Shown: in pieces, positions 52,149-63,600 of the stretch
Position numbering within the stretch: position 1 is the stretch's first letter
Layout: each line of letters opens with the position of its first letter
Assembly: GCA_029204225.1 (NCBI GenBank)
Contig: CM055109.1
Coordinates: 1,978,340 to 2,042,339, forward strand
DNA from: Diphasiastrum complanatum
Taxonomy: Eukaryota; Streptophyta; Lycopodiopsida; Lycopodiales; Lycopodiaceae
Direction: 5' to 3'
DNA length: 64,000 nucleotides
Notes under the pieces: generated by a model
The model's database searches: none
The model's input: only the letters and a program-made list of their open reading frames with translations
Told to the model about the DNA's origin: nothing
Position numbers and translations under genes: made by a program

Positions 52149-53180
52149 TCATATTGGATGCAAGATCCTAGATGACTTAGTTGCATGGTCATGACTCAAC
52201 TCAAGCTTCACTCTCTTACACTGAGCATCCTCTAGTTGAGCCTTCTTTATCTCAACTAATAGGTCATTTTCAATGACCACAAATGTCATTTGATACACTA
52301 TCTGAGACAATGCATCAGCCGCTCTATTTTTTTTTGCCCCTTTCTTGTACCGAATTTCCATTTGAAATTCTTGCATAAGTTTAGACCGTCTTGCCTGTCG
52401 GCCTCTGAGATTGGGCTGTTTGTAAAAATACGTCAAGGTATCATGATCAGTGTACACAAAACTCGGATCCGTACAAATAATGCCTCCATACCTTTAACGC
52501 ATGGACTATGGCAAATAACTCTTTCTTACGAGTTGGATAATTCTGCTGTGCCGAGGTGAGCTTCTTGCTCTCGACTTCTACAAGCCTTCCCTCCTGCAAC
52601 AGCACTGTCCCCACAACAATGTCACTCACATTTGTATCAAGGATATAAGATTTTAGAGGGTCAACAATTTTTAGAGTGACGCACTCAGCGATAACTTGCT
52701 TTAACTGATCAAAGCTTGCTTGTTGCAGTTGAGTCTGCTCACCAAACTTGTTCTGTTGAGTTGATTAGTCAAAGGTGCTGCGATACGGGAATAATCTTTA
52801 ACATATTTTCTAAACACATCGCCAACCCTAGGAAGATTGCAAATGCTGTCAAATCAGTTGGCACAGGCCACGCAATGATCACAGGGACTTTCTTAGGATC
52901 CGGTCTTACTCCAACAACAGTCACAATATGACCTAGATACTCAATTTCCTTTATAAAAAGTTCTCTCTTTTGTGCATTAGCAATTAATTTGTTTTTACTC
53001 AAGGTAGACAACACAATCCTAAGGTAGGTCACATGCTTGGCCTCACCTGCATTGTAAGTCAAAATATCATCAATAAAGTTTACAACAAACTTACCCATAT
53101 ATGGTCTGAGCACATCATTCATCAACATCATGAATGTAGCTGGGGTGTTAGTTAAACCAAAGGGCATCACAAGATACTCC
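52149..53180 (-). pseudogene. Gypsy RT palm and RNase H relic
   Basis: Minus frame 53170-52769 reads MMPFGLTNTPATFMMLMNDV, the catalytic motif VNFIDDILTY and YLGHIVTVVGVRPDPKKVPV. After a gap and frameshifts the RNase H follows: VGTVLLQEGRLVEVESKKLT, YPTRKKELFAIVHALKVWRH, then YTDHDTLTYFYKQPNLRGRQ and ADALS. RT fingers and integrase are missing. It is more diverged than the RT at 48291-49443. Just upstream (53205-53375) lies sequence shared with the probable LTR at 20208. Confidence 0.85.
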
Positions 53181-53204
53181 TAGTGACCAAACCAAGTTTG
53201 GAAG

Positions 53205-53390
53205 ACCGGTCAACTCTCCTACTTTTTAGGAGGTAAGTCCAGCAACCTCTAAATTAACACCCAGTACCCTAATAAGCAAGTCAACAAGTTAATAAAAACC
53301 TGCTATTTACATTTTCTTACAAAACATCACAGGCCGGTGTGAGCCATTTCAATATTTACAATTTACAATTTACAAGTCTAACGTGTTCAC
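53205..53390 (-). mobile_element. Gypsy LTR-like segment shared with 20208-20390
   Basis: The minus strand carries ATATTGAAATGGCT, AAAATGTAAATA, GGGTACTGGGT and CCTCCTAAAAAGTA in the same order as 20220-20390. It abuts the RT relic directly, so the DNA between LTR and RT (GAG, protease, RT fingers) has been deleted. Confidence 0.6.
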
Positions 53391-53404
53391 ATTGAGGCAG
53401 GAAT

Positions 53405-54330
53405 ATAAGTACATGACAAAGCCACCATCCCATCTGGCACAAAAAGCATGAAGACTATCTAACTATCTCTGTTGGTCCTCTCTAGTCATGGTGGAGACTA
53501 GAACCACATCATTTACATAAAGAAGGATGACAATAAAAATGTGTTCAAGTTTGCAACTTGCACCATCAAACTGCTCATTGACCCTCTCAAGCTCATCAAT
53601 GTGTTGTGGAAACAGAGTGGGCAATAAGGCACAATCCTGCTTCACCTTAGTGGTTCTCCATATTTGCTCTGAGATGCCTATATCACTTCGAAAGCAACCA
53701 AGAAGTCGCTCATAAAGTGCCATCACTGCTAGAATGGTATCAGTGGAGAAACCACGATCACGTGACCTCTGGATGGGAAGGGAACGTGGACAAAGTCAAA
53801 GGTTTCTTTTCTTGAAGTCAATAAAACAACAGTACACCTTCTCCCTCCTATGTCTGTTTCTCTCGATGATAGCCCAAAGAGTGAAAACACAGTCTATAGT
53901 GGAGTAATGAGCTTGAAAACCTGGCTGGCTCAATGCATGTAGTCTCTTGGTTTTAGCCTCAAAACTTATCGTTGACTGAAGAATCATTTCATACAGCTTC
54001 ACAATAACATGCCCGATCATGATAGTACGGTAGGTACTTGGATTTATGGTCCCCATCCTTGTGAATGGGATGGATGATGTTAGTGCACCAAGGTGCACTA
54101 GGGTGATGGGGAAGCAGAGACGTTTGCTCGATTGAGCAAAGGGCTAAGGTAGGTGAAAGTATGTCTGCAGTAGGATCGACAATTCAAACTCAAGGTCTTC
54201 GATGTCTCTTGTTGGCGAGTTTGCATTCTCTTGATGGCTGCTAGAACCATATCGGAGCTAAAGAAGGTGAACTCACATGGACGGGGGAAGATGGGTGTGT
54301 CGGTGGGTATGGTGTATAATGAAGCGACAT
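53405..54330 (-). pseudogene. LINE reverse transcriptase relic, minus copy
   Basis: Right to left: FFSSDMVLAAIKRMQ, YRTIMIGHVIVKLYEMILQ, RLHALSQPGFQAHYSTIDCV, YCCFIDFKK (RT motif A, D present), MMALYERLLGCFRSD, PTLFPQHIDELERV and IVILLYVNDVVLVS, where catalytic YADD reads YVND. This is a non-LTR RT and is colinear with the plus-strand copy at 57595-59570. It has frameshifts and a changed active site. Confidence 0.8.
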
Positions 54331-54560
54331 ATGTAGTCGATGTATGTAAGTCCTCAAGAAGAAGGGATGAACTTGATTGAGCAAAGGGCTAAGGTAGGTG
54401 AAAGTATGTTTGCAGTAGGATCGACAATTCAAACTCAAGGTCTTCGATGCCTCTTGATGGCGAGTCTGCATTCTCTTGATGGCTGCTAGAACCATATCGG
54501 AGCTAAAGAAGGTGAACTCACATGGACGGGGGGACATGGGTGTGTCGGTGGGTATGGTGT
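54130..54560. repeat. 245-bp-spaced tandem duplication (about 190 bp conserved)
   Basis: GATTGAGCAAAGGGCTAAGG starts at 54130 and 54375. About 190 bp after each start are almost identical, ending GTGTGTCGGTGGGTATGGTG. The right copy ends exactly where the LTR at 54561 starts. The duplicated part encodes the LINE segment FFSSDMVLAAIKRMQ. Confidence 0.9.
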
Positions 54561-55000
54561 TGTTACACACTCAAAACCCTTAACCGCCAGGTGCAGTCAT
54601 CACAGAAACCGAACGCTCACGATCCACTCCTCCATAGGATCCAATCCAGATCCACCCTCCGTGCCCTGGCCCGTGACCTGTAACAAGCAAGATCCGACCT
54701 CCAACCCAAACAATGTCCCATACCACTGCCATGGCCTTCAGCCATCTCCTACCTCAGGCTAGCACTCTTGGCTATGCACAAGCGCTCTCCATCCACCTTC
54801 TCCTAGGTAGATAGAATGAATGGATTGAGAGACCTCTCCTCCTTGTATACCTCCAAGGAAAGAGTCTCCGAGCCTAGCACACATCCTGGAACATGACATG
54901 TGGCAACCATGCAGGTCCACGAGTCATTACTCAAGTCAACGGGCCCAGTCAACATTCGGTTTCAATTGGGTTTGGGACACAAGGGATTGGGTTCCTAACA
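54561..55000 (-). mobile_element. Chromovirus 3' LTR (second element)
   Basis: 440-bp TG...CA unit (plus strand TGTTACACACTC...GGTTCCTAACA) related to 50703-51121. TCCCCCCCCCTCAAAAG (55001-55017) is its polypurine tract on the opposite strand, next to the chromodomain end. Confidence 0.85.
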
Positions 55001-55027
55001 TCCCCCCCCCCTCAAAAGATTCCTCTT

Positions 55028-55430
55028 CTAAGGAAGGAAGTCTGGGAATCTCAGTCTTAGGTCACGCTCTTTTTCCCAAGTGTCCTCGTCTTCGGAGCTT
55101 CCTTTCCAACGAACCATGCACTCAGTAACCTGCCAGTTTTTGAGCCCACGTTGACATACATCAACAATGGCATGTGGTTCCGAAGGTATAAAGGATGTCA
55201 GGTCCTCAAGCTGAACTAGGTCATCCTGCAAAATCAAGTCATCCTTCCCACCAAGTCATTTCTTAAAACGACTAATGTGGAAAACTGGGTGAACCTTGAC
55301 TCCTTGAGGGCAGTCTAGTTGATAGGCATTCGGATTGAGTTTCTTTACAATGCGGAAGGGCCCAACATAACGAGGCGATAACTTAGGACGTTTTCCAGTC
55401 TTTAATCAGAATTTGCCTCACCACCACTGA
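55028..55430 (-). pseudogene. Chromovirus integrase C-terminus and chromodomain (second element)
   Basis: The clean part (55237-55028) reads DDLVQLEDLTSFIPSEPHAI, then VTECMVRWKGSSEDEDTWEK and RFPDFLP before the stop. It is a recognisable chromodomain with M-V-R-W-K-G and the TWE signature. Upstream to about 55430 are echoes of the integrase tail (RCVGPFRIVKKLNPNAYQLD-type, in shifted frames). The element is cut off there. Confidence 0.8.
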
Positions 55431-56010
55431 TTGTCGAGGCTATATTTCGGATTATCACATTCATTCATAGATTCTCGGAGCTTGATTCATCTTGATATGT
55501 TGCTGCAGCTTTCACATCCTTTCACACTCTAGACAGGTTAAGTCCTCATGGTTTCAGTGTGTTTCTGACCTTTTGAGTAGGTGGGGTTTATCTATATCTG
55601 ATCTCCCGAATGGGACACACGCATATGTTCGCCAACAGATTTACAGAGCTTACATCAGCACGATGTGGTCTCACCTAGATCCAGCTCGGGTCAAGCTTCT
55701 ATCACACTCATCTTCTTCAGCTTGATGTTTCTGGGCTTCCCATTCGGCCGGGTTATTTGTCTCAGACGTTATCTTTTGGCCTGCGTTATCGTCTTGGTCA
55801 GCTTAGGGTCTCTTCATGTAATCTCTAATACATAATGAAATAGGCTCCATAAAGGCCATTTATAGCCTGATATTTGTGTCAAATGATCAGCCAACAATGC
55901 TTAGATCCTTTCCTCCAAAATTCAAATCTGACAGGAACTAAACGAGATATCGTTGCAACTACATAGATGCTAAACCATTGTTATTTTCCATCATTTGTAG
56001 TGTTCATAGC
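55431..56010. other. No gene recognised; 5' flank of the PLD exon
   Basis: A 77-codon frame (55492-55725) ends YISTMWSHLDPARVKLLSHS and could be a transposon remnant, but I cannot place it. The rest has no feature. Confidence 0.3.
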
Positions 56011-56014
56011 TGTG

Positions 56015-56040
56015 TTGCAGCGGATCGCGATCCGCTGCAA
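56015..56040. repeat. 26-bp perfect palindrome
   Basis: The 26 bases centred on GCGGATCGCGATCCGC are identical to their reverse complement. To the right, CCGGATCGTGCGATC and GCGATCCG-CGACC-CGGATCGC (56073-56093) form further inverted repeats with the same GATCCG core. Confidence 0.95.
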
Positions 56041-56319
56041 AAACGTTCCGGATCGTGCGATCTGAAACGTCAGCGATCCGCGACCCGGATCGCAATTTTT
56101 ATTTATTTATTTATTTTTGGGTGGAAAAAGGAGTAATGGCCAATTTTTTTTTTTTTTTTTTGAGTTTAATACTAACTAAATCAGTTTTGAATGGTGTTCT
56201 GATGCCAATGGTTTGCAGATCTACCGATTCCGTTTTCTGTTAGAAAATGATAGAAAGAGTTAGAAGGAGCCTTCCTTAGATTGGCGGGAATTGTATACTT
56301 CTTTTGGAATAGCTGAAAC

Positions 56320-56445
56320 TCGGGGGGCGGCCCGAGAAATAGGGAGTCCGGGGGGCGGTACCCCCCCGGTGGGGGGTTTGGGGGGCAACGCCCCCCAACG
56401 GCGGGGTCCGGGGGCTCCGGTAGACCCCGGCCCCGACGGTAAGGC
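56320..56445. repeat. G/C-run hairpin cluster
   Basis: Runs of five to seven G or C form several hairpins: CCGGGGGGCGGTACCCCCCCGG-like, TTGGGGGGC-AAC-GCCCCCCAA (56378-56398, perfect 9-bp stem) and CCGGGGGCTCCGG. The second is shared in inverted orientation with 18736-18756. G-quadruplex formation is plausible. Confidence 0.8.
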
Positions 56446-56845
56446 CTCTTCATGATTTGGCCTTCCAACTCCCTGAGTGAAAACACACTTTTTGGTGTTT
56501 CGCACCCGAAACAGTCGGCAAACTACACAGTCCAAATTTTTGAAACCATAGTGTCAGGGTTTTATGTACCTATGTTTACACTTTGGCTAGCATTTAGTTG
56601 TAATTGTTGAATTGCTCTTAGTGCTAATTTGATGTTTATGTTAATAGACAAATTTTATGCTCTTATTAGTCAAAACACACTTGGATGTACCTCGCTTGTC
56701 ACACACACACACACACACACCCCTTTCAAATTGAACGTTTTAATCTGGGCAACCAAATCAGCCTTTCTTTGATTGATGAAACTTTAAGCAGATGGTTTTC
56801 GGTAAACTTTAGGGAAAATATTATAATAGATTGTGTCAAATGCAG

Positions 56846-57086
56846 GGATGTTAGGTAACCCTTTCAGAGCTCAAAGAGGATGTGGCATACTTAAGACATG
56901 ACAGTGGATTCTCATTATGTACGTATGGGAGGAGGATCTCAAAGCCACCCTCTAGGTGATCCGGGAGGAAGCAAGGCAGAGTGGATCTTTGAGGAGTTGC
57001 CCAAATCCAGCATAGTGAATGTTCAGAGATCTGATGACATCAGCCACATTCAATACGCGTATACTATAGAGTTTAAGTACAAGCAG
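56846..57086 (+). CDS. PLDzeta: Phospholipase D zeta (PX-PH type), first coding exon
   Basis: From ATG 56898 the exon encodes 63 residues and ends in phase 0 at 57086, directly before GTAAGT, a consensus splice donor. After a variable Gly/Ser-rich start it reads IFEELPKSSIVNVQRSDDIS and YAYTIEFKYKQ, which match the PX-domain start of plant PLD-zeta proteins (I-F-E/D-E-L-P-K-x-x-I-V, then S-Y-T-I-E-x-Q-Y-K-Q) and stop where those proteins continue FKW. PLD-zeta hydrolyses phosphatidylcholine to phosphatidic acid at endomembranes, with PX and PH domains binding phosphoinositides. ATGCAG before 56846 could be the acceptor of a 5' UTR intron. No later exon is seen before 64000; a LINE and a copia element fill the intervening space. 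Confidence 0.75.
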
Positions 57087-57594
57087 GTAAGTTTTACCTC
57101 TCTCTGTTTGTTTGACTGCCTGTAGTATCATGTTGCTGGAATTGTAGTTATGGTTACTACTCTGGAGATAAGAACTACTCTTTTGTGAAATTAATCAATT
57201 ACAATCTCAGATCTAGGACAAAGTCGGCATATACAGTTTACACAACTTGGAGGAACCAAGTAGAGACTGCATTTCACTTTCCATTGAGAACCTTAGGTAG
57301 TAATAAATAGGAGCAAGTTATGACATCTCAGAAACCATCAAATAAAGGTTCAAAGTGGGAATGTTTTATATCATTTGACCTTTAGGACCTATATTCTGAT
57401 AGTTGTGGGAGATGATGTGACCCATATGTGCTTTGAAGCCTTTTCCTGTTAGCTTCAGCTTTACAGTTTATGCAGTCATAGCAGCTTGTACTGCATCAAG
57501 CTTTTTGGTTACAATAAAGTACTGCTTTTATGCAGGTTTCTTTCTTACTTTTTAGAGATTGCAGTAATTCATACCTTTGCCCATCCCTACATTG
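57087..57594 (+). other. PLD intron, start
   Basis: Follows the GTAAGT donor. No next exon (FKW...KKASQV) is found. It contains a short open frame that merges into the LINE at about 57595. Confidence 0.5.
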
Positions 57595-59800
57595 TGATTT
57601 ACCAGGAGGCCCGTACTTCGCTTCTCCATTTCCCACATGACAGCCCGTTGAAATCACAGGCCAACTTCCTCACTAATTCACTTCATACTGCTGCCTCACT
57701 ATCCTTTCCAACATATGCCACTTCACTATACACTATAATTATTGATTCACCCATCTCCATTTCCCCCAACCCATGTGAATTCACCTTCTTCACCTCTGAT
57801 ATGGTCTTAATGGTTATCAAGAAAATGAAGACCCACTGCACCGGAGACATAGAAGACCTTGAATCTGAATTGTTGATCTATGCCGTGGACATACTCTCAC
57901 CTATCCTAGCCACTTTGCTAAATCATGCAATCATTTCTGGTTGTTCCTCCACCTGGTGCACTATTATCATCCATCTCATCCACAAGAATGGTGACCCCAT
58001 GAACCCTGGTAACTACCGTACTATCATGATCGGGCATGTTATTGCGAAACTATATGGCACTGTTCTTTAGTTAGTGGTCAGTAATGAGATTGAGATCAGC
58101 CGACTACATGCTCTGGGCCAGGCTGGTTTTTGAGCTCACTATTCCACCATCGACCATGTCTTCACTCTTTGAGCTATCATCGAGGAAGCCAAACATAGTA
58201 GAAAGACGGTTTATTGTTGCTTTGTTGACTTCAAGAAAGCCTTCGATTTGGTCCCACGTTCCCTTCTAATCCAAAGATTACGTGACCTTGGCTTCTCGAC
58301 TAACATAGTTCTTGCTGTGATGGCACTTTATGAGAGGGTTCTTGGCTGCTTTCGAAGTGATATGGCATCTACCATCGGGGTGAAGCAGGGTTGCTCCCTC
58401 TCCCCCACCTTATTTGGATTATATATTGACGACTTTGAGAGAGTCATTGAGTAGTGTGGTGGTACATGATGTAGTCTTGGGGATATTTTGATTTCTATCC
58501 TACTTTATGCAGATGATGTGGCTCTAGTCTCCACAACTAGAGAGGGCCTCCAGCTACAGTTTAGACAGTCTTCATGCTTTTTGTTCCAGATGGGGTTTGG
58601 GGGTTAACATCGCAAAGACCAAGATTATGGTCTTCAATACATCTAGGGCCTTCATGTTGAGACATGGGCTTATCTTTGACGGACAACCATTGGAGGTGGT
58701 ATCATCCTACACTTATCTAGGAGTTCTTTTTACTGGTACGCGGTAGGTTGCTACAACTAGACTTGGGAAGGGACACGCCTCCCTTGTCCAGTTAGAGAGG
58801 TTCTATTTTCAGAAGTTTATTCGAGATGCCTTGAATAATTGTCGGATTTTTGATACGTAGCAGAGACATGGTGTACGAGTCTCACTTCATTAGATTGGTC
58901 TAGTATCTCACGCGTGCAGATCCTTATGCTGTCACATATGATACATGCTAAGCCCTTTGTCCCATATCGATCATTTTGGCTGGGTTTGTAGTTCCACCTA
59001 TACAGCCATCTTCCAACTTATCACCTATATATAGTGAGTCAGGGCATTTCTCATAGACGAGTAGAGATATTCAGAGGCATTAGGGTTATCGACTATCTTG
59101 GTTATTTCAGTTTACTTGACACGCTCGGAATTTCTATCATGGACCTTCTTGCAAGCACTCATCAGATGCCTCGTATATCGAGCATATCTTAGTTGAGCAT
59201 GGGAGGGCTAGTTAGTGGTCAAACCCGATTACTATTGGACTCACTTCTTGGAGTTGGACACTGTTGGGTTCCCTATTCTACCACACTACTTGGACTCAGG
59301 CTTGTCTCATGGTTTGTGATTCTTATTAGGCCAGCTCCACGTCTCCTCACATCAACTCGAGATTGAGACTGGACACTTCCAGGGTACCCCCTCAATAAGA
59401 GAGGATTTGCCAGCTATGTTCTTTATCTGAGATAGAGTCTGAGGATCACTTCTTATTCAGATACCCAGTCTATCATGAGATTAGAGGACGCTATCATTGC
59501 CTATTTCGAGATACTTCTGTCACATTGAGATCCATTACAACATATGAGGATCCACGCTGTGTTACACCATGATCATGGAGATGTTTTTACTATCACATGA
59601 TTTATGTCAGCCAGCGCAGCCGTGTCACTTTGACATGTAGTTCCAGATTACATCCTTCTTCTTTCACAAATGACCAGTGACCACAGACTGATCCAACCTT
59701 AGATGATAGTGACACTTTGTGCCATAGAGACCAGAGACGGCGTACTGCTCAGAATAGATTGTTCCTAGAGCTACAATTTATTCCATGAGGTATCACATAT
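57595..59800 (+). pseudogene. LINE (non-LTR) reverse transcriptase relic, plus copy
   Basis: The first frame (to 58070) reads FTFFTSDMVLMVIKKMKTHC, LATLLNHAIISG, IIHLIHKNGDPMNPGNYRTI and IGHVIAKLYG. Shifted frames continue with RLHALGQAGF, YCCFVDFKKAFDLVPRSLLI (motif A), VMALYERVLGCFRSD, GVKQGCSLSPTLFGLYIDDF and ISILLYADDVALVST (catalytic YADD intact). Beyond 58600 are TKIMVFNTSRA and YTYLGVLFTG, and near 59400-59510 CQLCSLSEIESEDHFLF-type zinc motif and YPVYHEIRGRYHCLF, the usual LINE C-terminus. Many stops are present. Endonuclease and ORF1 are missing, as in a 5'-truncated LINE. It lies on the same strand as the PLD exon. Confidence 0.85.
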
Positions 59801-59806
59801 CTTACA

Positions 59807-60202
59807 TGTTGAAGAGTAATGCCTATTTTACCCCTTTGGCTAAGCATTAGTTAAGCTGTACATAACTCATGGGGCATGTTTTAATTAAATGCATGAGACC
59901 CCCTTTTGTAAGTTGAGTAATTTAGTGCAAGTGGCTCACTTGGCCAAGTAGCTCACTCCTATGGTTGACACCTAGACTTTCCATGCATGTAAAGGAGGTG
60001 CTTGCCTCACAAGGGATTTGGAGGACCCACGCCCTCCTCTCTCTCTCTAGCAATTCATTTCTTCTTCAGACTTTTGAGTTTGTGAGGTGCTTATGCAATT
60101 CTCCTTGTGTGTGATGTTTTCCATAGCCAAGTTTCTCAAGCTTTCATAGTTGATCTAGTATTTGAGTTAAGATACTCCATAGCTGGGTCTTGCAAATTAT
60201 CA
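59807..60202 (+). mobile_element. Copia 5' LTR
   Basis: 396 bp, TGTTGAAGAGTAATGCC...AAATTATCA, directly followed by the primer site. It carries CTCCTCTCTCTCTCT near 60031 and TTGTAAGTT-like strings. The 3' LTR is outside the window. Confidence 0.75.
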
Positions 60203-60214
60203 TGGTATCAGAGC
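60203..60214 (+). other. tRNA-Met primer binding site (copia)
   Basis: TGGTATCAGAGC, exact match, adjoining the LTR end and 456 bp upstream of the GAG start. Confidence 0.9.
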
Positions 60215-60670
60215 AGGTTGTCTAGCCTGTGAGTCTGTGAGTGAGAGAAACTTCAGTGCTTAGATTCTTGAGAAGATTCTCATCTTCTACAAGCACCCCA
60301 ATCTTGAAAGAGGGAGCATTTGATCTACAGGTGTCAGATCAGGTGGAGTCTTGCACTGTTGGAGAGCTATTGGCAAGGGGAGTGGGATGATCCAAAAACT
60401 TTCTAAATCTGGCTAAGTTTTGGGGAGTCTTTCTGGAGGAGCTTACACAAAAGTAGGGCGCACTTCTGTAGGGGCTTCTGGTTTCTGTTCCAGTGGGGCC
60501 TAGTGCTTGTGCTAGTGAGGCCATACCAAGTGGCAAAGACAAAAGCAGGAGCTGAAGGGTTGCCTTGAAGTGGCTACATACCCTAGTTTGGGGTCAAACC
60601 CTTGTTGTTGGAAGTTGTTTCTTTTCTGATCTTTTTTAGGTTGAGCTTCTGTTTGAGCACAAATTTTAGC

Positions 60671-63600
60671 ATGGCTAGTCTTGGGGAGAGTTTGCTGGGT
60701 GAATCTAGCAAACTAGATGGCACAAACTACAGAGTGTGGAAGTTCAAGATGGCTACTATCTTGATGGACAAGAATTGCTGGGAGGTGATGACAGGTACAG
60801 AACCTGTACCAACATCTGATCCTAAATTGAAGGACTACATGAACAGGAGACAAAAAGCTCATTGGATAATCAATCTTTCTGTCAAGGACAATATTATTCC
60901 TCACATTTGCAATGCAAGGGATGCAGCTGATGCTTGGACAATTCTGAAGTCTATGTTTGAAACAGTGGATTCAGCCAAGCTGATGTATTTGCAAAACAGG
61001 CTACATACTCTCAAGATGGAAGCAGGTGCAACAATTGGTGATCATATTACAAAGGTCAAGGGACCTAATGGATCAGCTTGCTTCAGTTGGAGAGAAAGTA
61101 AGTGACAGGAGTATTGTCCCCATAGTCTTGAACAGCTTGTCATTCAACTATCAAGACTATGTGATGTCCCTTTCTGCTAGGGAGAAACTCACAACCTTTG
61201 GGGAGTTATGTGGTCTTCTTTTACAGGAGGAGATGAGAAGGAGAATCTTTCTGAAAGGGAAGATAATCCAGAGCTTGCTTTTGCTTCTAAGAAGAAGCAA
61301 AACTTTCAGAAGAAAGGTAAAGGCAAAAAGAAGAACTCAAAGCAAAGCTTGGAGCAGCAGGTGTCCAAGTTACAGGTTGGAGAGGAGTCAAGCACCAATT
61401 CCTCATCTACACCCAAGAGGAAGGGCAACTGCAACTATTGTGGTAATTATGGGCATTTTGCCTTTGAATGCAGGAAGAAGCAAAGTGATCAGAAGAAGGG
61501 AAAGAACCAGCAGGGTCACTTTGTTGACAAAGTTGCAGAGGAGGAGCAATCTGGTGTGCTTGAGCTATTCACCGCAGCCCTATCATCTGAATCCACATTT
61601 GGTGGATGGTACGTTGATTCTGGAGCCTCAAAGCACATGACACCTCATAGAGATTGGTTCAGCACCTATGAGGAGACAAAAGATGGTCAGCATGTTTGCC
61701 TTGGAGATAATTCTACACGTATGGTCAGGGGCAAAGGCACAGTTGCAGTACAGCTGTCATCAGGCGAGGTGAAGGAAATTAAAAGTGTGTTGCATGTACC
61801 AGGGTTGGCTAAGAACTTGCTATCTGTTGGTGCCATTACCAAACAGAACATGGTGGTAGAGTTTGATGATTCTACATGTTTGGTAAAAGACAAAGATCAG
61901 AACTTCAAGGTGGTAGCCAAGGGAATGCAAGAAGGAGGCCTTTACAAGCTTTTGACAACCATTCCTAGCCAAGAGGCCTTGTCTGCAAGAGATACTAATC
62001 GGGACAAGCTTTGGCACGAGAGATATGGTCATTTGAGTTATAAAAGTTTGCAAGTTTTGAACAGGCACAAAATGGTAGTAGATCTTCCTAGCATTAAGTC
62101 TTCTTCAGATACATGTGAGGCTTGTGCATTAGGGAAGCAACAGAGGAAAAAGTTTCCAAAGGAGAAAGCTACCAGGGCCAAGGGCATTCTTGAACTTGTG
62201 CATTTTGATTTATGCGGTCCCATGCAGGTCAAATCAGCAGGGGGGGGCATACTATCTCATGACCTTCGTAGATGATTTCTCACGGAAGGTATGGGTCTAT
62301 TTTCTGAAACTGAAATCTGAATTGTTCAAATACTTCAAACAGTGGAAAGCTGTGGTGGAAAACCACACAGGGAAGAGGTTAAAGACTCTTAGGTTAGATA
62401 AGGGTGGTGAGTATATTTCTGATGAGTTCAAAGATCTTTGCAAAGCATGTGGGATAAAGAGACAGTTTACTGCTCCACATACACCGCAGCAGAACGGCGT
62501 GGCTGAGCGGAAAAACAGGTCTATAGTTGAGTGTGCGAGGAGCATGCTCAAGGCAAAGGGGTTGCCAAATTCTTTTTGGGCGGAAGCGGTAGCAACTGCT
62601 GTTTTTCTATTGAATAGAAGTCCAACCAAAGCAGTTGAAGGAATCACGCCAGAAGAAGCATATAGTGGCAACAAGCCCAAAGTGGGCAGCCTTCGAGTAT
62701 TTGGGTGTATAGCCGTAAAGTGTCTTTCTTGGGTATAGTGAAGGTGAGAAAGCTTATGTGCTATATGATCTCGAAAATAGGAAGGAGATCCTAAGTCGAG
62801 ATGTCATCTTTGATGAAGAGCATTCACCCAAGATACAGGAGCAGGAGAAGGAAGGAACTACTGAGTTCATACCCTTGATTGATTCCACGCATGAGGATCC
62901 TAGTCAAGAGTCCTGTGAGCCTCAAGTGCAGGAGCAACAATAGGAAATCGAACCTACTAGTTCGAGACCTCTTTTTGGCCAAGTACCAGAAGCCGAAGTT
63001 GGGGACAAACGGAAGACTAAGATAGTACCATGGGATACGTGGTCACCATCCACATCACCTACTGCTAGGAAGAAGCTACCTAGGTGGTATTGGGAAACAA
63101 TCAAAGAAGGTCAAATGATGGAAGAAGGAGAGAGCAGTGAACAGGGTGTCAGAAGATCTCTTAGGTCTCATGAGAGAGAAGGAACTAACTTTGCTCTTAT
63201 GTCCACTATTCTGAATGCAGATGAGCCACAGTTCTTTCACGAAGCCGCGAAGGAAAAGGTATGGCAACATTCCATGCAGGAGGAGTATGACTCCATTGTC
63301 AAGAATGACACATGGGAGCTCACTACATTGCCAGAAGGGAAGCAACCAATAGGTTGCAAGTGGGTCTATAAGACCAAGTTTGATGCCAATGGAACAGTGG
63401 ACAAGTACAAGGCAAGGTTGGTGGCGAAAGGCTATGCTCAGCAGGAGGGGCTAGACTATGATGAGACATTCGCACCTGTTGCTAAGATGACATCTATCAG
63501 GACCGTTTTGGCTATAGCCTCATATTTTGATTGGGATGTCCATCAAATGGATGTCAAGAGTGCCTTTCTGAATGGGCACCTACAGGAGGAGGTTTACATG

